A stretch of 17,735 nt of DNA from Cymbomonas tetramitiformis (GCA_001247695.2 LGRX02028762.1:1-17735), one strand, 5' to 3'; counted from the first letter of the stretch, positions 1-8,862 are shown. Notes: generated by a model from the sequence alone, not told the origin. Numbers and translations are program-made.

Positions 1-3000
1 AACCTAAGAAACGGCACACCTACACCGTGGAAACCCCAAGAAAAAAGCACAGATATGGTCAAATTTCCTGGATAAGGCGCGAAGGCACGGTGCCCCTCCC
101 ACAATCACTCCTATACAAGGGGGGCACTACCACCGACCCCGGGGGGACGGTCCCTACAGTTATGGTTAATTCCAACATTCGAACGAAAACCGTTGAGTCA
201 GTGAGCATTGAAATTCGTGACATGCGGTTGGTCGCTGACTGCAAAGCAAGATGGGAACCGTCATAATCAAAATTGATGCAAGGCTGGCCAGTTCGGTGGC
301 CTGCCATGTAGATACCGACGACAGTATCGGTGACACTAACATCGATGACAACCTAAGAAACGGCACACCTACACCGTGGAAACCCCAAGAAAAAAGTACA
401 GATATGGTCAAATTTCCTGGATAAGGCGCGAAGGCACGGTGCCCCTCCCACAATCACTCCTATACAAGGGGGGCACTGCCATCCCGGGGGGACGGTCCCT
501 ACAGTTATGGTTAATTCCAAAATTCGAACGAAAACTGTTGAGTCAGTGAGCATTGAAATTCGTGACATGCGGTTGGTCGCTGACTGCAAAGCAAGATGGG
601 AACCGTCATGATCAAAATTGATGCAAGGCTGGCCAGTTCGTTGGCCTGCCATGTAGATATCGACGACAGTATCGGTGACACTAACATCGATGACAACCTA
701 AGAAACGGCACACCTATCCGGTGGAAACCCCAAGAAAAAAGTACAGATATGGTCAAACTTCCTGGATAAGGCGCGAAGGCACGGTGCCCCTCCCACAATC
801 ACTCCTATACAAAGGGGGGCACTGCCACCGACCCCGGGGGGACGGTCCCTACAGTTATGGTTAATTCCAACATTCGAACGAAAACTGCTGAGTCAGTGAG
901 CATTGAAATTCGTGACATGCTGTTGGTCGCTGACTGCAAAGCAAGATGGGAACCGTCATAATCAAAATTGATGCAAGGCTGGCCAGTTCGTTGGCCTGCC
1001 ATGTAGATATCGACGACAGTATCGGTGACACTAACATCGATGACAACCTAAGAAACGGCACACCTACCCGGTGGAATCCCCAAGAAAAAAGTACAGATAT
1101 GGTCAAATTTCCTGGATAAGGCGCGAAGGCACGGTGCCCCTCCCACAATCACTCCTATACAAGGGGGGCACTGCCACCCCGGGGGGACGGTCCCTACAGT
1201 TATGGTTAATTCCAAAATTCGAACGAAAACTGTTGAGTCAGTGAGCATTGAAATACGTGACATGCTGTTGGTCGCTGACTGCAAAGCAAGATGGGAACCG
1301 TCATAATCAAAATTGATGCAAGGCTGGCCAGTTCGGTGGCCTGCCATGTAGATATCGACGACAGTATCGGTGGCACTAACATCGATGACAACCTAAGAAA
1401 CGGCACACCTACACCGTGGAAATCCCAAGAAAAAAGTACAGATATGGTCAAATTTCCTGGATAAGGCGCGAAGGCACGGTGCCCCTCCCACAATCACTCC
1501 TATACAAGGGGGGCACTGCCACCGACCCCGGGGGGACGGTCCCTACAGTTATGGTTAATTCCAACATTCGAACGAAAACTGTTGAGTTAGTGAGCATTGA
1601 AATTCGTGACATGCGGTTGGTCGCTGACTGCAAAGCAAGATGGGAACCGTCATAATCAAAATTGATGCAAGGCTGGCCAGTTCGTTGGCCTGCCATGTAG
1701 ATATCGACGACAGTATCGGTGACACTAACATCGATGACAACCTAAGAAACGGCACACCTACACCGTGGAAACCCCAAGAAAAAAGTACAGATATGGTCAA
1801 ATTTCCTGGATAAGGCGCGAAGGCACGGTGCCCCTCCCACAATCACTCTTATACAAGGGGGGCACTGCCATCCCGGGGGGACGGTCACTACAGTTATGGT
1901 TAATTCCAAAATTCGAACGAAAACTGTTGAGTCAGTGAGCATTGAAATTCGTGACATGCGGTTGGTCGCTGACTGCAAAGCAAGATGGGAACCGTCATAA
2001 TCAAAATTGATGCAAGACTGGCCAGTTCGTTGGCCTGCCATGTAGATATCGACGACAGTATCGGTGACACTAACATCGATGACAACCTAAGAAACGGCAC
2101 ACCTACACCGTGGAAACCCCAAGAAAAAAGCACAGATATGGTCAAATTTCCTGGATAAGGCGCGAAGGCACGGTGCCCCTCCCACAATCACTCCTATACA
2201 AGGGGGGCACTACCACCGACCCCGGGGGGACGGTCCCTACAGTTATGGTTAATTCCAACATTCGAACGAAAACCGTTGAGTCAGTGAGCATTGAAATTCG
2301 TGACATGCGGGTTGGTCGCTGACTGCAAAGCAAGATGGGAACCGTCATAATCAAAATTGATGCAAGGCTGGCCAGTTCGGTGGCCTGCCATGTAGATACC
2401 GACGACAGTATCGGTGACACTAACATCGATGACAACCTAAGAAACGGCACACCTACACCGTGGAAACCCCAAGAAAAAAGCACAGATATGGTCAAATTTC
2501 CTGGATAAGGCGCGAAGGCACGGTGCCCCTCCCACAATCACTCCTATACAAGGGGGGCACTGCCATCCCGGGGGGACGGTCCCTACAGTTATGGTTAATT
2601 CCAAAATTCGAACGAAAACTGTTGAGTCAGTGAGCATTGAAATTCGTGACATGCAGTTGGTCGCTGACTGCAAAGCAAGATGGGAACCGTCATAATCAAA
2701 ATTGATGCAAGGCTGGCCAGTTCGTTGGCCTGCCATGTAGATATCGACGACAGTATCGGTGACACTAACATCGATGACAACCTAAGAAACGGCACACCTA
2801 CCCGGTGGAATCCCCAAGAAAAAAGTACAGATATGGTCAAATTTCCTGGATAAGGCGCGAAGGCACGGTGCCCCTCCCACAATCACTCCTATACAAGGGG
2901 GGCACTGCCACCCCGGGGGGACGGTCCCTACAGTTATGGTTAATTCCAAAATTCGAACGAAAACTGCTGAGTCAGTGAGCATTGAAATTCGTGACATGCG

Positions 3001-3209
3001 GTTGGTCGCTGACTGCAAAGCAAGATGGGAACCGTCATAATCAAAATTGATGCAAGGCTGGCCAGTTCGTTGGCCTGCCATGTAGATATCGACGACAGTA
3101 TCGGTGACACTAACATCGATGACAACCTAAGAAACGGCACACCTACCCGTTGGAAACCCCAAGAAAAAAGTACAGATATGGTCAAATTTCCTGGATAAGG
3201 CGCGAAGGC
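1..3209. repeat. Satellite array, 345-350 bp monomers with alternating subtypes
   Basis: Nine complete monomers and one partial copy lie head to tail, each starting AACCTAAGAAACGGC. Starts are at 1, 350, 695, 1045, 1390, 1739, 2084, 2434, 2779 and 3124, giving lengths 349, 345, 350, 345, 349, 345, 350, 345 and 345. The longer copies (1, 3, 5, 7) carry CACCGACCCCGG in the G-rich segment and CCAACATTCG after it. The shorter copies (2, 4, 6, 8, 9) lack 4-5 bases there and read CCAAAATTCG. The array is therefore a dimeric higher-order repeat of about 694 bp, with the alternation broken at copies 8-9. Copies differ by only a few substitutions. The recurring ~95-codon minus-strand frames run across monomer boundaries and exist because the copies are alike; I do not call them genes. 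A centromeric or pericentromeric satellite is the natural reading, but only the tandem structure is seen. Confidence 0.96.
3124..3209. repeat. Truncated last satellite monomer and array edge
   Basis: The tenth monomer follows the consensus for 86 bases and then switches abruptly after GCGCGAAGGC to unrelated sequence (TACTCGCAGGG). Every other copy continues CACGGTGCCCC. There is no gradual decay at this edge, so it looks like a clean breakpoint or insertion junction. Confidence 0.9.
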
Positions 3210-3440
3210 TACTCGCAGGGATACTCATGGATGGACTTATGATGACCATATTGCAACTTGTCACACTATACCTTGATGAATGCAAAGATATTTCAAATTA
3301 TTCACTGTCAGAATTTGTATACTTGTTTGCAATCAAGAGTTTGAACTGCATGAATGCTGTGTACATCTACATGACAGATCATGAATACTTAGCAGCAATA
3401 TAGTGTGCAAGATATGTGTGTGCGGAGATTACAATGATTG

Positions 3441-3443
<3 letters not shown>

Positions 3444-3472
<29 letters not shown>
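3444..3472. repeat. (CA)n microsatellite
   Basis: An uninterrupted CA dinucleotide run of 29 bases is followed by GTGCAC. Confidence 0.97.
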
Positions 3473-3476
<4 letters not shown>

Positions 3477-4055
3477 ACATATACTCCACTTGCAGCATTC
3501 ACCAACATGCAGTATATAATGAGTACATGCAGCATTACACCACATATACATTATATATTGAGTGACTGCAACACTGTGAATTGTGCATGCATCACCAATA
3601 CAGCCTGATCACGATACCCGCTGTAGTATATATACCAGTTTGATCACGCTAACAACTGGAACACTAGCATCATATTGCAATATATTGAACATTGCATAAG
3701 CATATTGCAGTGCATGCTAAGTTATATTAGAACTCATGTTAGTATAAGGTGCCTGAAAGTAATCTCAACACCATAATTAGCTCGCCATGTCCCGGTGGAG
3801 CGGAGATGCTCTTCGGATCACATGCACGTTCTATGGTGGATTACTGGATGGAATGCACACCGGAGCTACATGTGAAATTACAAGCAACTCATTATTGTGA
3901 ATGAGCTTATAACAGGATTACAATAACCCCTATAACCTGATATATATCATGCTAGATTCATTCAGTACATGGTATGCTGATCACCATCCTGCATGATAAA
4001 CTATCTGGGAATATTGTAATACCAGAAGTCACCTTCCTGCAAGTGTGTATAGTGA

Positions 4056-4071
4056 ACACACACACACACAC
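4056..4071. repeat. Short (AC)n microsatellite
   Basis: An uninterrupted AC run of 16 bases. A shorter one lies near 4495. Confidence 0.9.
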
Positions 4072-4250
4072 TTACAAAGTACTAATTGACAAGTACTGCA
4101 CATTGCACACACACTGACATTACTGTATACGATGACATTCACTGACTCAGAGTGAAATGATCAACTATAATGTCCATTATGTGCATGATAATATAGATAC
4201 CATTCCACAAACACATGTGCGTGTGGAATGTCAGAGATGGCGATAGATAT

Positions 4251-4355
4251 GGGAGCAGGATAAAATAACATGCTGTAGGGCTGGATGGAGATATCTCCAG
4301 ACCCGAAGGCAGAATACTGTGCTCATTATAACAGCTGGTAACTGTTGAGCACAGT
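4251..4355. repeat. Structured two-hairpin repeat module, copy 1
   Basis: This segment is homologous to 6012-6115 (shared blocks GCTGTAGG, CTGG, GAAGGCAGAAT and AACAGCTG). It folds into two hairpins. The first pairs CTGG 4281-4284 with CCAG 4297-4300 and contains the palindrome GGAGATATCTCC. The second pairs ACTGTGCTC 4316-4324 with GAGCACAGT 4347-4355, then AACAG 4330-4334 with CTGTT 4342-4346, around a 7-base loop. The outer stem differs in sequence from the other copy yet stays paired. It could be a structured RNA, a hairpin-ended mobile element or a protein-bound palindrome; the strand is not determined. Confidence 0.75.
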
Positions 4356-4887
4356 CCATCCACTCTCACATATCGCTGGAGCAACAACAACCACTATACT
4401 GCATTCTGGCAATTGACTCAGTATTGATCAGCACAAAAGCATGTACCTAATCATATCAGTACATATATATATTGAGCTGACATAGGTTGTTGTGGACACA
4501 CACACATATACATGTGTTGTGCTAAACTGCTTGGATTATATTCAAGCTGTGTCCTGATATGTTTGAAATCTAGAGATATCCTTTTGATATGCTCTTAGTG
4601 CACAGCCATATGCTCAAACATATCATAGGATCTGATAAATTATCACTTAAGTGGTTAGTCCGCTTACAGTTGATTCATCTAATATATCATCAGGGAGTGC
4701 ATTAACTTCCATGGGTTTCAAATCAGTAAAACCCACATTTTGATCAACCACACATGTTGATTTTTGGATATATTCACTATTATGCCATGAAATTTGTCAT
4801 GTGCAAAAGTGAAGTAAGTTGCAGTAGTTCTGTAGCTTGCAACTTACATACACACCGAGATATGTTACTAAGGTAATAAATCAGATG
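4356..4887. other. AT-rich spacer without recognised features
   Basis: No gene or strong repeat is visible. It includes short (AC)/(TA) runs near 4495-4510 and frequent stops in all frames. Confidence 0.5.
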
Positions 4888-5425
4888 GTCAAAAAAGCTG
4901 TAAAATGGGTGAAAATCGTTGGCGATAAATTTCAAAACTGAAATTTCGACCCCATTTTATTTTAAATTATGATTTTATACCTATTGAGGTATCAGAAAAA
5001 CATAATGACCATGGTCATATCTCGTATAACACCCTAGACATTAGGTGTGTAATATGTAGGGGTGTACATATTGGCTGTAACGAAATGCGTAAAAATGTTT
5101 TACGCATGATTTCAAAATGAAAAATTCGGGTTGATTTTTTTTTGCTGATCTGATTATTCAGCTATCAATAAATAATCCCTGATTTATGCAGCACTTGTAA
5201 CACCCTATAACACCCTAAAAATTAAATGTGTGTGTCAGGGGTGTAACACACCTCCTGCAAACTACGTAACATGCAGTGTGAAATTAAATGCAGTTTTGCT
5301 TATATATCTTGGCAAAATGTTTATACTGCTTTAATTTAACATATTTTAGGGTTACTGATACCAAGTAACACTCTAAACACACTGTGGGAGATAGGGGTCA
5401 CTGTAACGTTACACACCCTAAATGC
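4888..5425. repeat. Degenerate ~180-bp tandem repeat, about three copies
   Basis: Three blocks at roughly 4888-5069, 5070-5251 and 5252-5425 end in related text: ATAACACCCTA, then an A-rich piece, then GTGTGT and AGGGGTGTA (near 5030-5069 and 5206-5251, weaker at 5366-5420). The first two blocks also share a preceding segment of the form AAAAATG, ATTTCAAAA, TGAAA and ATTTTATTTT. The third block is strongly decayed. I see no coding potential. Confidence 0.45.
5085..5107. repeat. Perfect 10-bp-stem hairpin
   Basis: ATGCGTAAAA pairs exactly with TTTTACGCAT across a three-base ATG loop, inside the second degenerate tandem block. The other blocks do not preserve it clearly. Confidence 0.8.
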
Positions 5426-5501
5426 CACCTGTATATTGGATACACTTCGTGTTTGGCATATATATATCATGCTGTAATCAGCACAGACATGATAATATTT
5501 C

Positions 5502-5589
5502 GGGCAACAACCCAAGAACTGTAGGGCTACAACCCAAAAACTGCAGGGCTACAACCCAAGAACTGTAGGGCTGCAACCCTAAAACTGTA
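5502..5589. repeat. 22-bp tandem repeat, four copies (array 1)
   Basis: Four units of exactly 22 bp start at 5502, 5524, 5546 and 5568. Each has the form GGGCTACAACCC then AAGAACTGTA, with small substitutions. The GGG and CCC parts of each unit can pair. The same 22-bp unit recurs as an array at 12529-12616 and as single or paired copies at 6903, 6943, 10478 and 14265, so it is a dispersed family, not one local expansion. Confidence 0.92.
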
Positions 5590-5690
5590 TCAGCTGCTTC
5601 CTATAAGGACTGCATACTATATCTTGAGGTATAAAGGCAACTGGCTGCCTATGTTTTCACACTTCCTCGAGGAGGGAAGAAGGTGGATAG
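5590..5690 (+). repeat. Block downstream of 22-bp array, copy 1
   Basis: This block runs from CAGCTGC through TATAAAGG near 5631 to CACTTCCTCGAGGAGGGAAG near 5660. The same order follows the 22-bp copies at 6943: CAGCTGC, TATTTAAACGG, then CACTTCCTTGAGGGGGGAAG near 7052. The shared order suggests one dispersed element. The TATA-like word followed by a polypurine-like run could be promoter or LTR-related, but that is inference. Confidence 0.5.
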
Positions 5691-6011
5691 GATCACACAC
5701 ATATCCATTATATATTCCGATCTGGTGATTTCTGATGGATTGCTTTTGATAAAATCACTGCATCCACAAGTAACGTTGAAATCTGTACAACGTTAAACCC
5801 ACCGTCACTAACAAAGTGTAAAACTCGGATGGCTATAAGTTGACTTTTGCTCGGCATCTACATCCTTGAGTAAGTTCGGAATGCTGAACTATATACATAA
5901 CACATAACCTGATACCATGCTTAATTGCATATCCTGGATCAGAAGATGATAGTTATATAATGTATATATATATCCCACCTGATACACTTTGGCACTATAG
6001 CCGTACATAAG
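5691..6011. other. Spacer without recognised features
   Basis: AT-rich, no gene. It includes a short (TA) run near 5965. Confidence 0.5.
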
Positions 6012-6115
6012 AGTGGGAAGGACAGGTGCATCGCTGTAGGACTGGTTGATATAGTCCCAGTACTGAAGGCAGAATGTGGCACCCGAATAACAGCTGATAA
6101 CTGTTGGGTGACCAC
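6012..6115. repeat. Structured two-hairpin repeat module, copy 2
   Basis: Homologue of 4251-4355. The first hairpin pairs ACTGG 6041-6045 with CCAGT 6057-6061. The second pairs GTGG 6076-6079 with CCAC 6112-6115, CACCC 6080-6084 with GGGTG 6106-6110, and AACAG 6089-6093 with CTGTT 6101-6105, around loop CTGATAA. The apical stem and the unpaired bases 5' of it are kept, while the lower stem has changed on both sides relative to copy 1 and still pairs. Confidence 0.75.
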
Positions 6116-6503
6116 CATGCAAAACCTTCCAAGCGTAACTCCTTTGTCCTAAGATGCAAGTGAATTGTTCATAAATGTTGACATCACATAAAAGCATTCT
6201 GATAAAAACCATATATATCCATGTGAGTTGTCATTACTACAAATGACATGGATTTCGAATCGTCGAATGAGTATAACTCCGATGAATTCATTAGTACAGA
6301 ATAGTTGTTGAGATTACTCCTCCCGCTGGATTGCAATCATTCACAATCCCTGTACATTCCGGTGACATATTTTGCACTGGACAGATCACCACGTTTGCTA
6401 TAATCAGTGGTATATAAATCATCAGAAGAAGCGTTGCAATGAGTACAATGTTGTCTAAACTCACAAAGATGATTAACAGATATTCTCAGATGTAATAAAT
6501 AGA
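6116..6503. other. Spacer without recognised features
   Basis: AT-rich, no gene or repeat that I can support. Confidence 0.5.
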
Positions 6504-6612
6504 GGCACAATGTGACCTACGCTAAAATCGCGTATGCTCGGGCACTGTATTGTGACCTGCGCTAAGATCGTGTATGCATGGACACAACATGACTTGTGCC
6601 AATGACGTGGAC
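6504..6612. repeat. Imperfect ~40-bp tandem repeat, two good copies and a remnant
   Basis: Unit 6504-6540 (GGCACAATGTGACCTACGC, then TAAAATCGCGTATGC) is repeated at 6541-6580 with a few changes. A weaker third copy lies at 6581-6612 (TGACTTGTGCCAATGACGTG). Related text occurs at 6868-6895, just before the 22-bp repeats there. Confidence 0.7.
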
Positions 6613-6867
6613 ATATTTTATGCCACGACATCACATCTGAAATCAATAAATCACTCAGAGAGAAGGTGTTGACAGTAATGTAGCACCATTATACATATAG
6701 TCAAAGGATCTTAAAGAAGACACAGTCTCTCCGATATTGACAAACATGGTACATATATATATATCCATGCTCTCTGATCATATATTTGATATCCCACAGC
6801 ATACGATGATGGTAATAGCAAACCACTTCGCTGGAGGGTAGTGTTGTATTTGATACAGCACATGCAT

Positions 6868-6964
6868 GGGCACTATATGACCCACGCCGATGACGTGAAT
6901 TCGGGCTGCATCCCAAAGACTGCGATGCACCTTCGATGCCATGGGCTGCATCCTGAGAACTGCT
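6868..6964. repeat. Compound module: GGGCACTATATGACCC plus two 22-bp repeats
   Basis: GGGCACTATATGACCC at 6868-6883 is followed 35 bp later (start to start) by a 22-bp unit at 6903-6924 and another at 6943-6964. The same order occurs at 10441-10499, where the first part is GGGCACACTATAGTGACCC and the spacing is 37 bp. Confidence 0.65.
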
Positions 6965-7075
6965 ATCCAGCTGCATAGTAAGCTTCCACGTCATCACATA
7001 AAGGTCGGACCTCTGTTGTATTTAAACGGCGCTTGACAACCGCCTAGCAATACACTTCCTTGAGGGGGGAAGATG
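6965..7075 (+). repeat. Block downstream of 22-bp repeats, copy 2
   Basis: Diverged counterpart of 5590-5690. CAGCTGC, a TATTTAAACGG word at about 7019-7029, and CACTTCCTTGAGGGGGGAAG near 7052 occur in the same order. No coding sequence is evident. Confidence 0.45.
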
Positions 7076-7465
7076 ATAAGCTAAAAATACAACTAAAAAC
7101 CAAAATAAATAATAAGACAAATAATAAATCAAGTAAGTTGCATCATTGTTTTTGTTTTGGTAAGCTTGACTATATACAGTCAAACCATGCAGAACTCCAT
7201 GAAGTTGACACATACATCGGCCATGACATACATATGAGCTTGATTTTGAAGACCTGGACATTATATACATCTGGTCTAGCATGTATCCAGACTAGAATTG
7301 TATATTGACACGGTGCAAGCACTATATCCTCTGCCACCGATGATCATTGAAAAAGGGCAACCATTCTTGATATTTCATCTGATTGGATCATTAAAGGTGT
7401 CAAGATTACTCAATGCAATATGCAGGCTACGGCCTGAGTACAACACCTAGATAGGTCAAAGCCAC
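7076..7465. other. A-rich tract and spacer
   Basis: Positions 7081-7133 are strongly A-rich on the plus strand with almost no G. The remainder up to the transposon is unremarkable and short-framed. Confidence 0.5.
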
Positions 7466-7468
7466 TGA

Positions 7469-7502
7469 GGGCTGTTCCATTTATTGTCGCAAGGGGTTAG
7501 GA
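7469..7502 (+). repeat. Left terminal inverted repeat of the transposon
   Basis: It pairs with 8827-8862. The two differ at one internal base (TTTA versus TTAA) and by two G residues in the G run, then diverge. Confidence 0.88.
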
Positions 7503-7507
7503 CATGC

Positions 7508-7600
7508 CCTTGACCCCCTCCCCCCAGCGGACATCATCTTTGTTGACCCCCACCCCCCTCCGGACAAACTCGACGGAGCACCCCACCTCCTCCGAACACA
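7508..7600 (+). repeat. Left subterminal CGGACA repeats
   Basis: CCCCCAGCGGACA, CCCCCTCCGGACA and a weaker CCTCCGAACA occur within about 90 bp of the left TIR, in the same plus-strand orientation as the right-end set. Subterminal repeats of this kind often bind transposase; that role is inferred. Confidence 0.6.
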
Positions 7601-7658
7601 TACAGTAATCACTCACTTTTAAGAAAACCCGACGTTAAGAAAGCAGCCAGCGTTTGGG

Positions 7659-7904
7659 GGGGGTACCCAACTCGATGCGTACGGCTGGCTGGCTTTTTCG
7701 GCTAAGAAAATTCCCGAAATGAGCAACCTTTGTGCTGGCGCCGCAGGCGATTTTTCCTGAAATTATGGCCATTTTAAGCGTTTATCAATGAAAATTTAAG
7801 AAAATAGCTGGCTAATTGAAAGAAAATGGCTTACTATTCTTCGAGTTCTCTTATGACGCTGACGCTGGCGGGGGTACCCAACTCGATGAGTACGGCTGGC
7901 TGGC
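7659..7904. repeat. Direct repeat pair spanning the predicted terminal exon
   Basis: A ~34-bp sequence containing GGGTACCCAACTCGATG and GTACGGCTGGCTGG is present at 7659-7692 and 7871-7904, offset 211 bp, with one internal mismatch. The second copy lies in predicted exon 2. The first, also preceded by an AG on the minus strand (CTTAG at 7702), could be a duplicated or alternative terminal exon. Confidence 0.75.
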
Positions 7905-8518
7905 CCAAAATCCCTGTTTTCTTAAATATGGGCGATTACTGTAAGTGGACCCTTCGGACACATCGGCTGGAAGCCCCTAGAGACATCGCGAGGAAGGGTT
8001 CATCCGGCGACTCCGTTCGATATTTTTTTGTGGATCGACTTCCCCACCTTCTTGTAATAATTTATAATATAACACAACACAACACATCGAATTAGAGCAC
8101 ACTTTATTAACAAGAAGCTCTTACCGGTAGGTACGGCTGCAGACTGTTTCTTGAGCTCACACTCAACAGCGTTAAGGAATACCCGACGCGTCGCCATGCG
8201 CTTAAATATTTTCTTTAACGAATTGTTCGTCAGGTTCATGAGCATATTTTTGTTGGTTGCGCGCTGCTCTAATAGATCTATTGAACTAGCGCCATCAATC
8301 TTCTCTTGAAACAAGTCGTCGCCAAGCGCGGCTAAAGTCCAGATACGCATGCAAAAAACGCTAATGCCCACTTGTGACATACCGAGCTCTTCCAGGTCAT
8401 CATCAGGGATGTGGCCTTTTAAAATGTCTGCTGTGAAGCCTTCTTCCGTGAAGGCAACGACATGCCGGTGTAAAAGCCCACCGCCAAGCACGCTCTCGAC
8501 TGTCAAGGGGAGCGACAT
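7834..8518 (-). CDS. SAM-domain-like protein, two exons, inside the transposon
   Basis: Exon 1 runs 8518-8125 from the ATG of MSLPLTVESV (131 codons plus one base). Residues ~18-66 fit the sterile alpha motif pattern: VVAFTEEGFTADILKGHI, then DDLEELGMSQVGISVFCMRI, with the Leu-Gly turn and following helix. SAM domains mediate protein-protein or RNA contacts. Residues ~85-125 are basic (KKIFKRMATRR). The frame then crosses a strong splice donor, CCG|GTAAGAGC at 8125/8124. A 211-bp intron ending ACAG at 7914 joins in frame to exon 2 (7913-7834), which adds about 26 residues including QPAVLIELGTPASVSV and a stop. Total is about 157 residues. The frame is open upstream to 8584 but only from a GTG, so I chose the first ATG. 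Splicing and exon 2 are predictions. No transposase motif is present; it may be an accessory transposon protein or a captured host fragment. Confidence 0.55.
7914..8124 (-). other. Predicted 211-bp spliceosomal intron
   Basis: Minus-strand donor GTAAGAGC at 8124 and acceptor ACAG ending at 7914. Joining the exons keeps the frame. A second possible acceptor (CTTACAG) lies a little upstream of the chosen one. Confidence 0.5.
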
Positions 8519-8686
8519 TGTGTGGGATGAGCAAGAGATATTGAAAGAGATGAAAGAATATCCCACAGCTAGTGGGAAAGACACTTAGAAACACTCTGGA
8601 ATATGGTCAAGTACACTCCCGTGTGCCATCCCATGTGCCAATTGTGAACGAGAACCGACGTGTCGACATGACATGGCATGCACCCT

Positions 8687-8817
8687 CCGGACATCTTGGC
8701 GTGTCACCCTCCGGACACGCTGGATTCGCAGACCCCCCCCCAGCGGACAGCAGCATCTCTTGCCCCCACCCACCCAGCGGACAGAAGCATCTCTCGACCC
8801 CACCCCCCAGCGGACAA
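8687..8817 (+). repeat. Right subterminal CGGACA repeats
   Basis: Two copies of CCCTCCGGACA are followed by three of CCCAGCGGACA. The last three sit in a ~33-bp unit of the form AGCGGACAG, AGCATCTCT, then a C-rich run. Unlike the TIRs, these are direct, not inverted, relative to the left-end set. Confidence 0.7.
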
Positions 8818-8826
8818 AAAACGAAA

Positions 8827-8862
8827 ATCTAACCCCCCTTGCGACAATTAATGGAACAGCCC
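8827..8862 (-). repeat. Right terminal inverted repeat of the transposon
   Basis: Read on the minus strand it begins GGGCTGTTCCATTAATTG and mirrors the left end. It is followed on the plus strand by the TGA duplication. Confidence 0.88.

Larger units (their letters stand above)
3210..4250. other. AT-rich spacer with microsatellites
   Basis: I see no convincing gene. The stretch is AT-rich with many short near-repeats of ATAT and GCA-type words. Its only definite structures are two CA microsatellites, listed separately. Frames are short and interrupted on both strands. Confidence 0.6.
7469..8862 (-). mobile_element. TIR DNA transposon with TGA target duplication
   Basis: The left end reads GGGCTGTTCCATTTATTG and the right end, reverse-complemented, reads GGGCTGTTCCATTAATTG. 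The match continues through TCGCAAGGGG and, after a 2-base gap, TTAG. The element is flanked by TGA at 7466-7468 and 8863-8865, which fits a 3-bp duplication. Its length is 1394 bp. Both ends carry C-rich subterminal repeats ending CGGACA, and the interior holds a minus-strand spliced gene. No transposase is visible, so the copy is probably non-autonomous. A TNA duplication and GGG-starting termini recall PIF/Harbinger, and ISL2EU-type ends are similar, but I cannot assign the superfamily without a transposase. Confidence 0.85.

Noticed and set aside
166..3185. Repeated ~95- and 99-codon minus-strand frames across the satellite
   Set aside because: They recur only because the monomers are nearly identical. 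They cross monomer junctions and have no recognisable domain, and their similarity reflects the DNA repeat, not selection on protein.
1..3209. CRISPR-like array
   Set aside because: Units are ~347 bp with no separate spacers; the whole unit is repeated. This is satellite DNA.
5502..5589. CRISPR-like array of 22-bp units
   Set aside because: Units are contiguous with no spacers between them, and the same unit is dispersed elsewhere.
4139..6212. Minus-strand frames 4139-4390 and 5889-6212 that share a short peptide similarity
   Set aside because: The shared residues come from the hairpin repeat module. Conservation follows base pairing, and the frames otherwise have no similarity.
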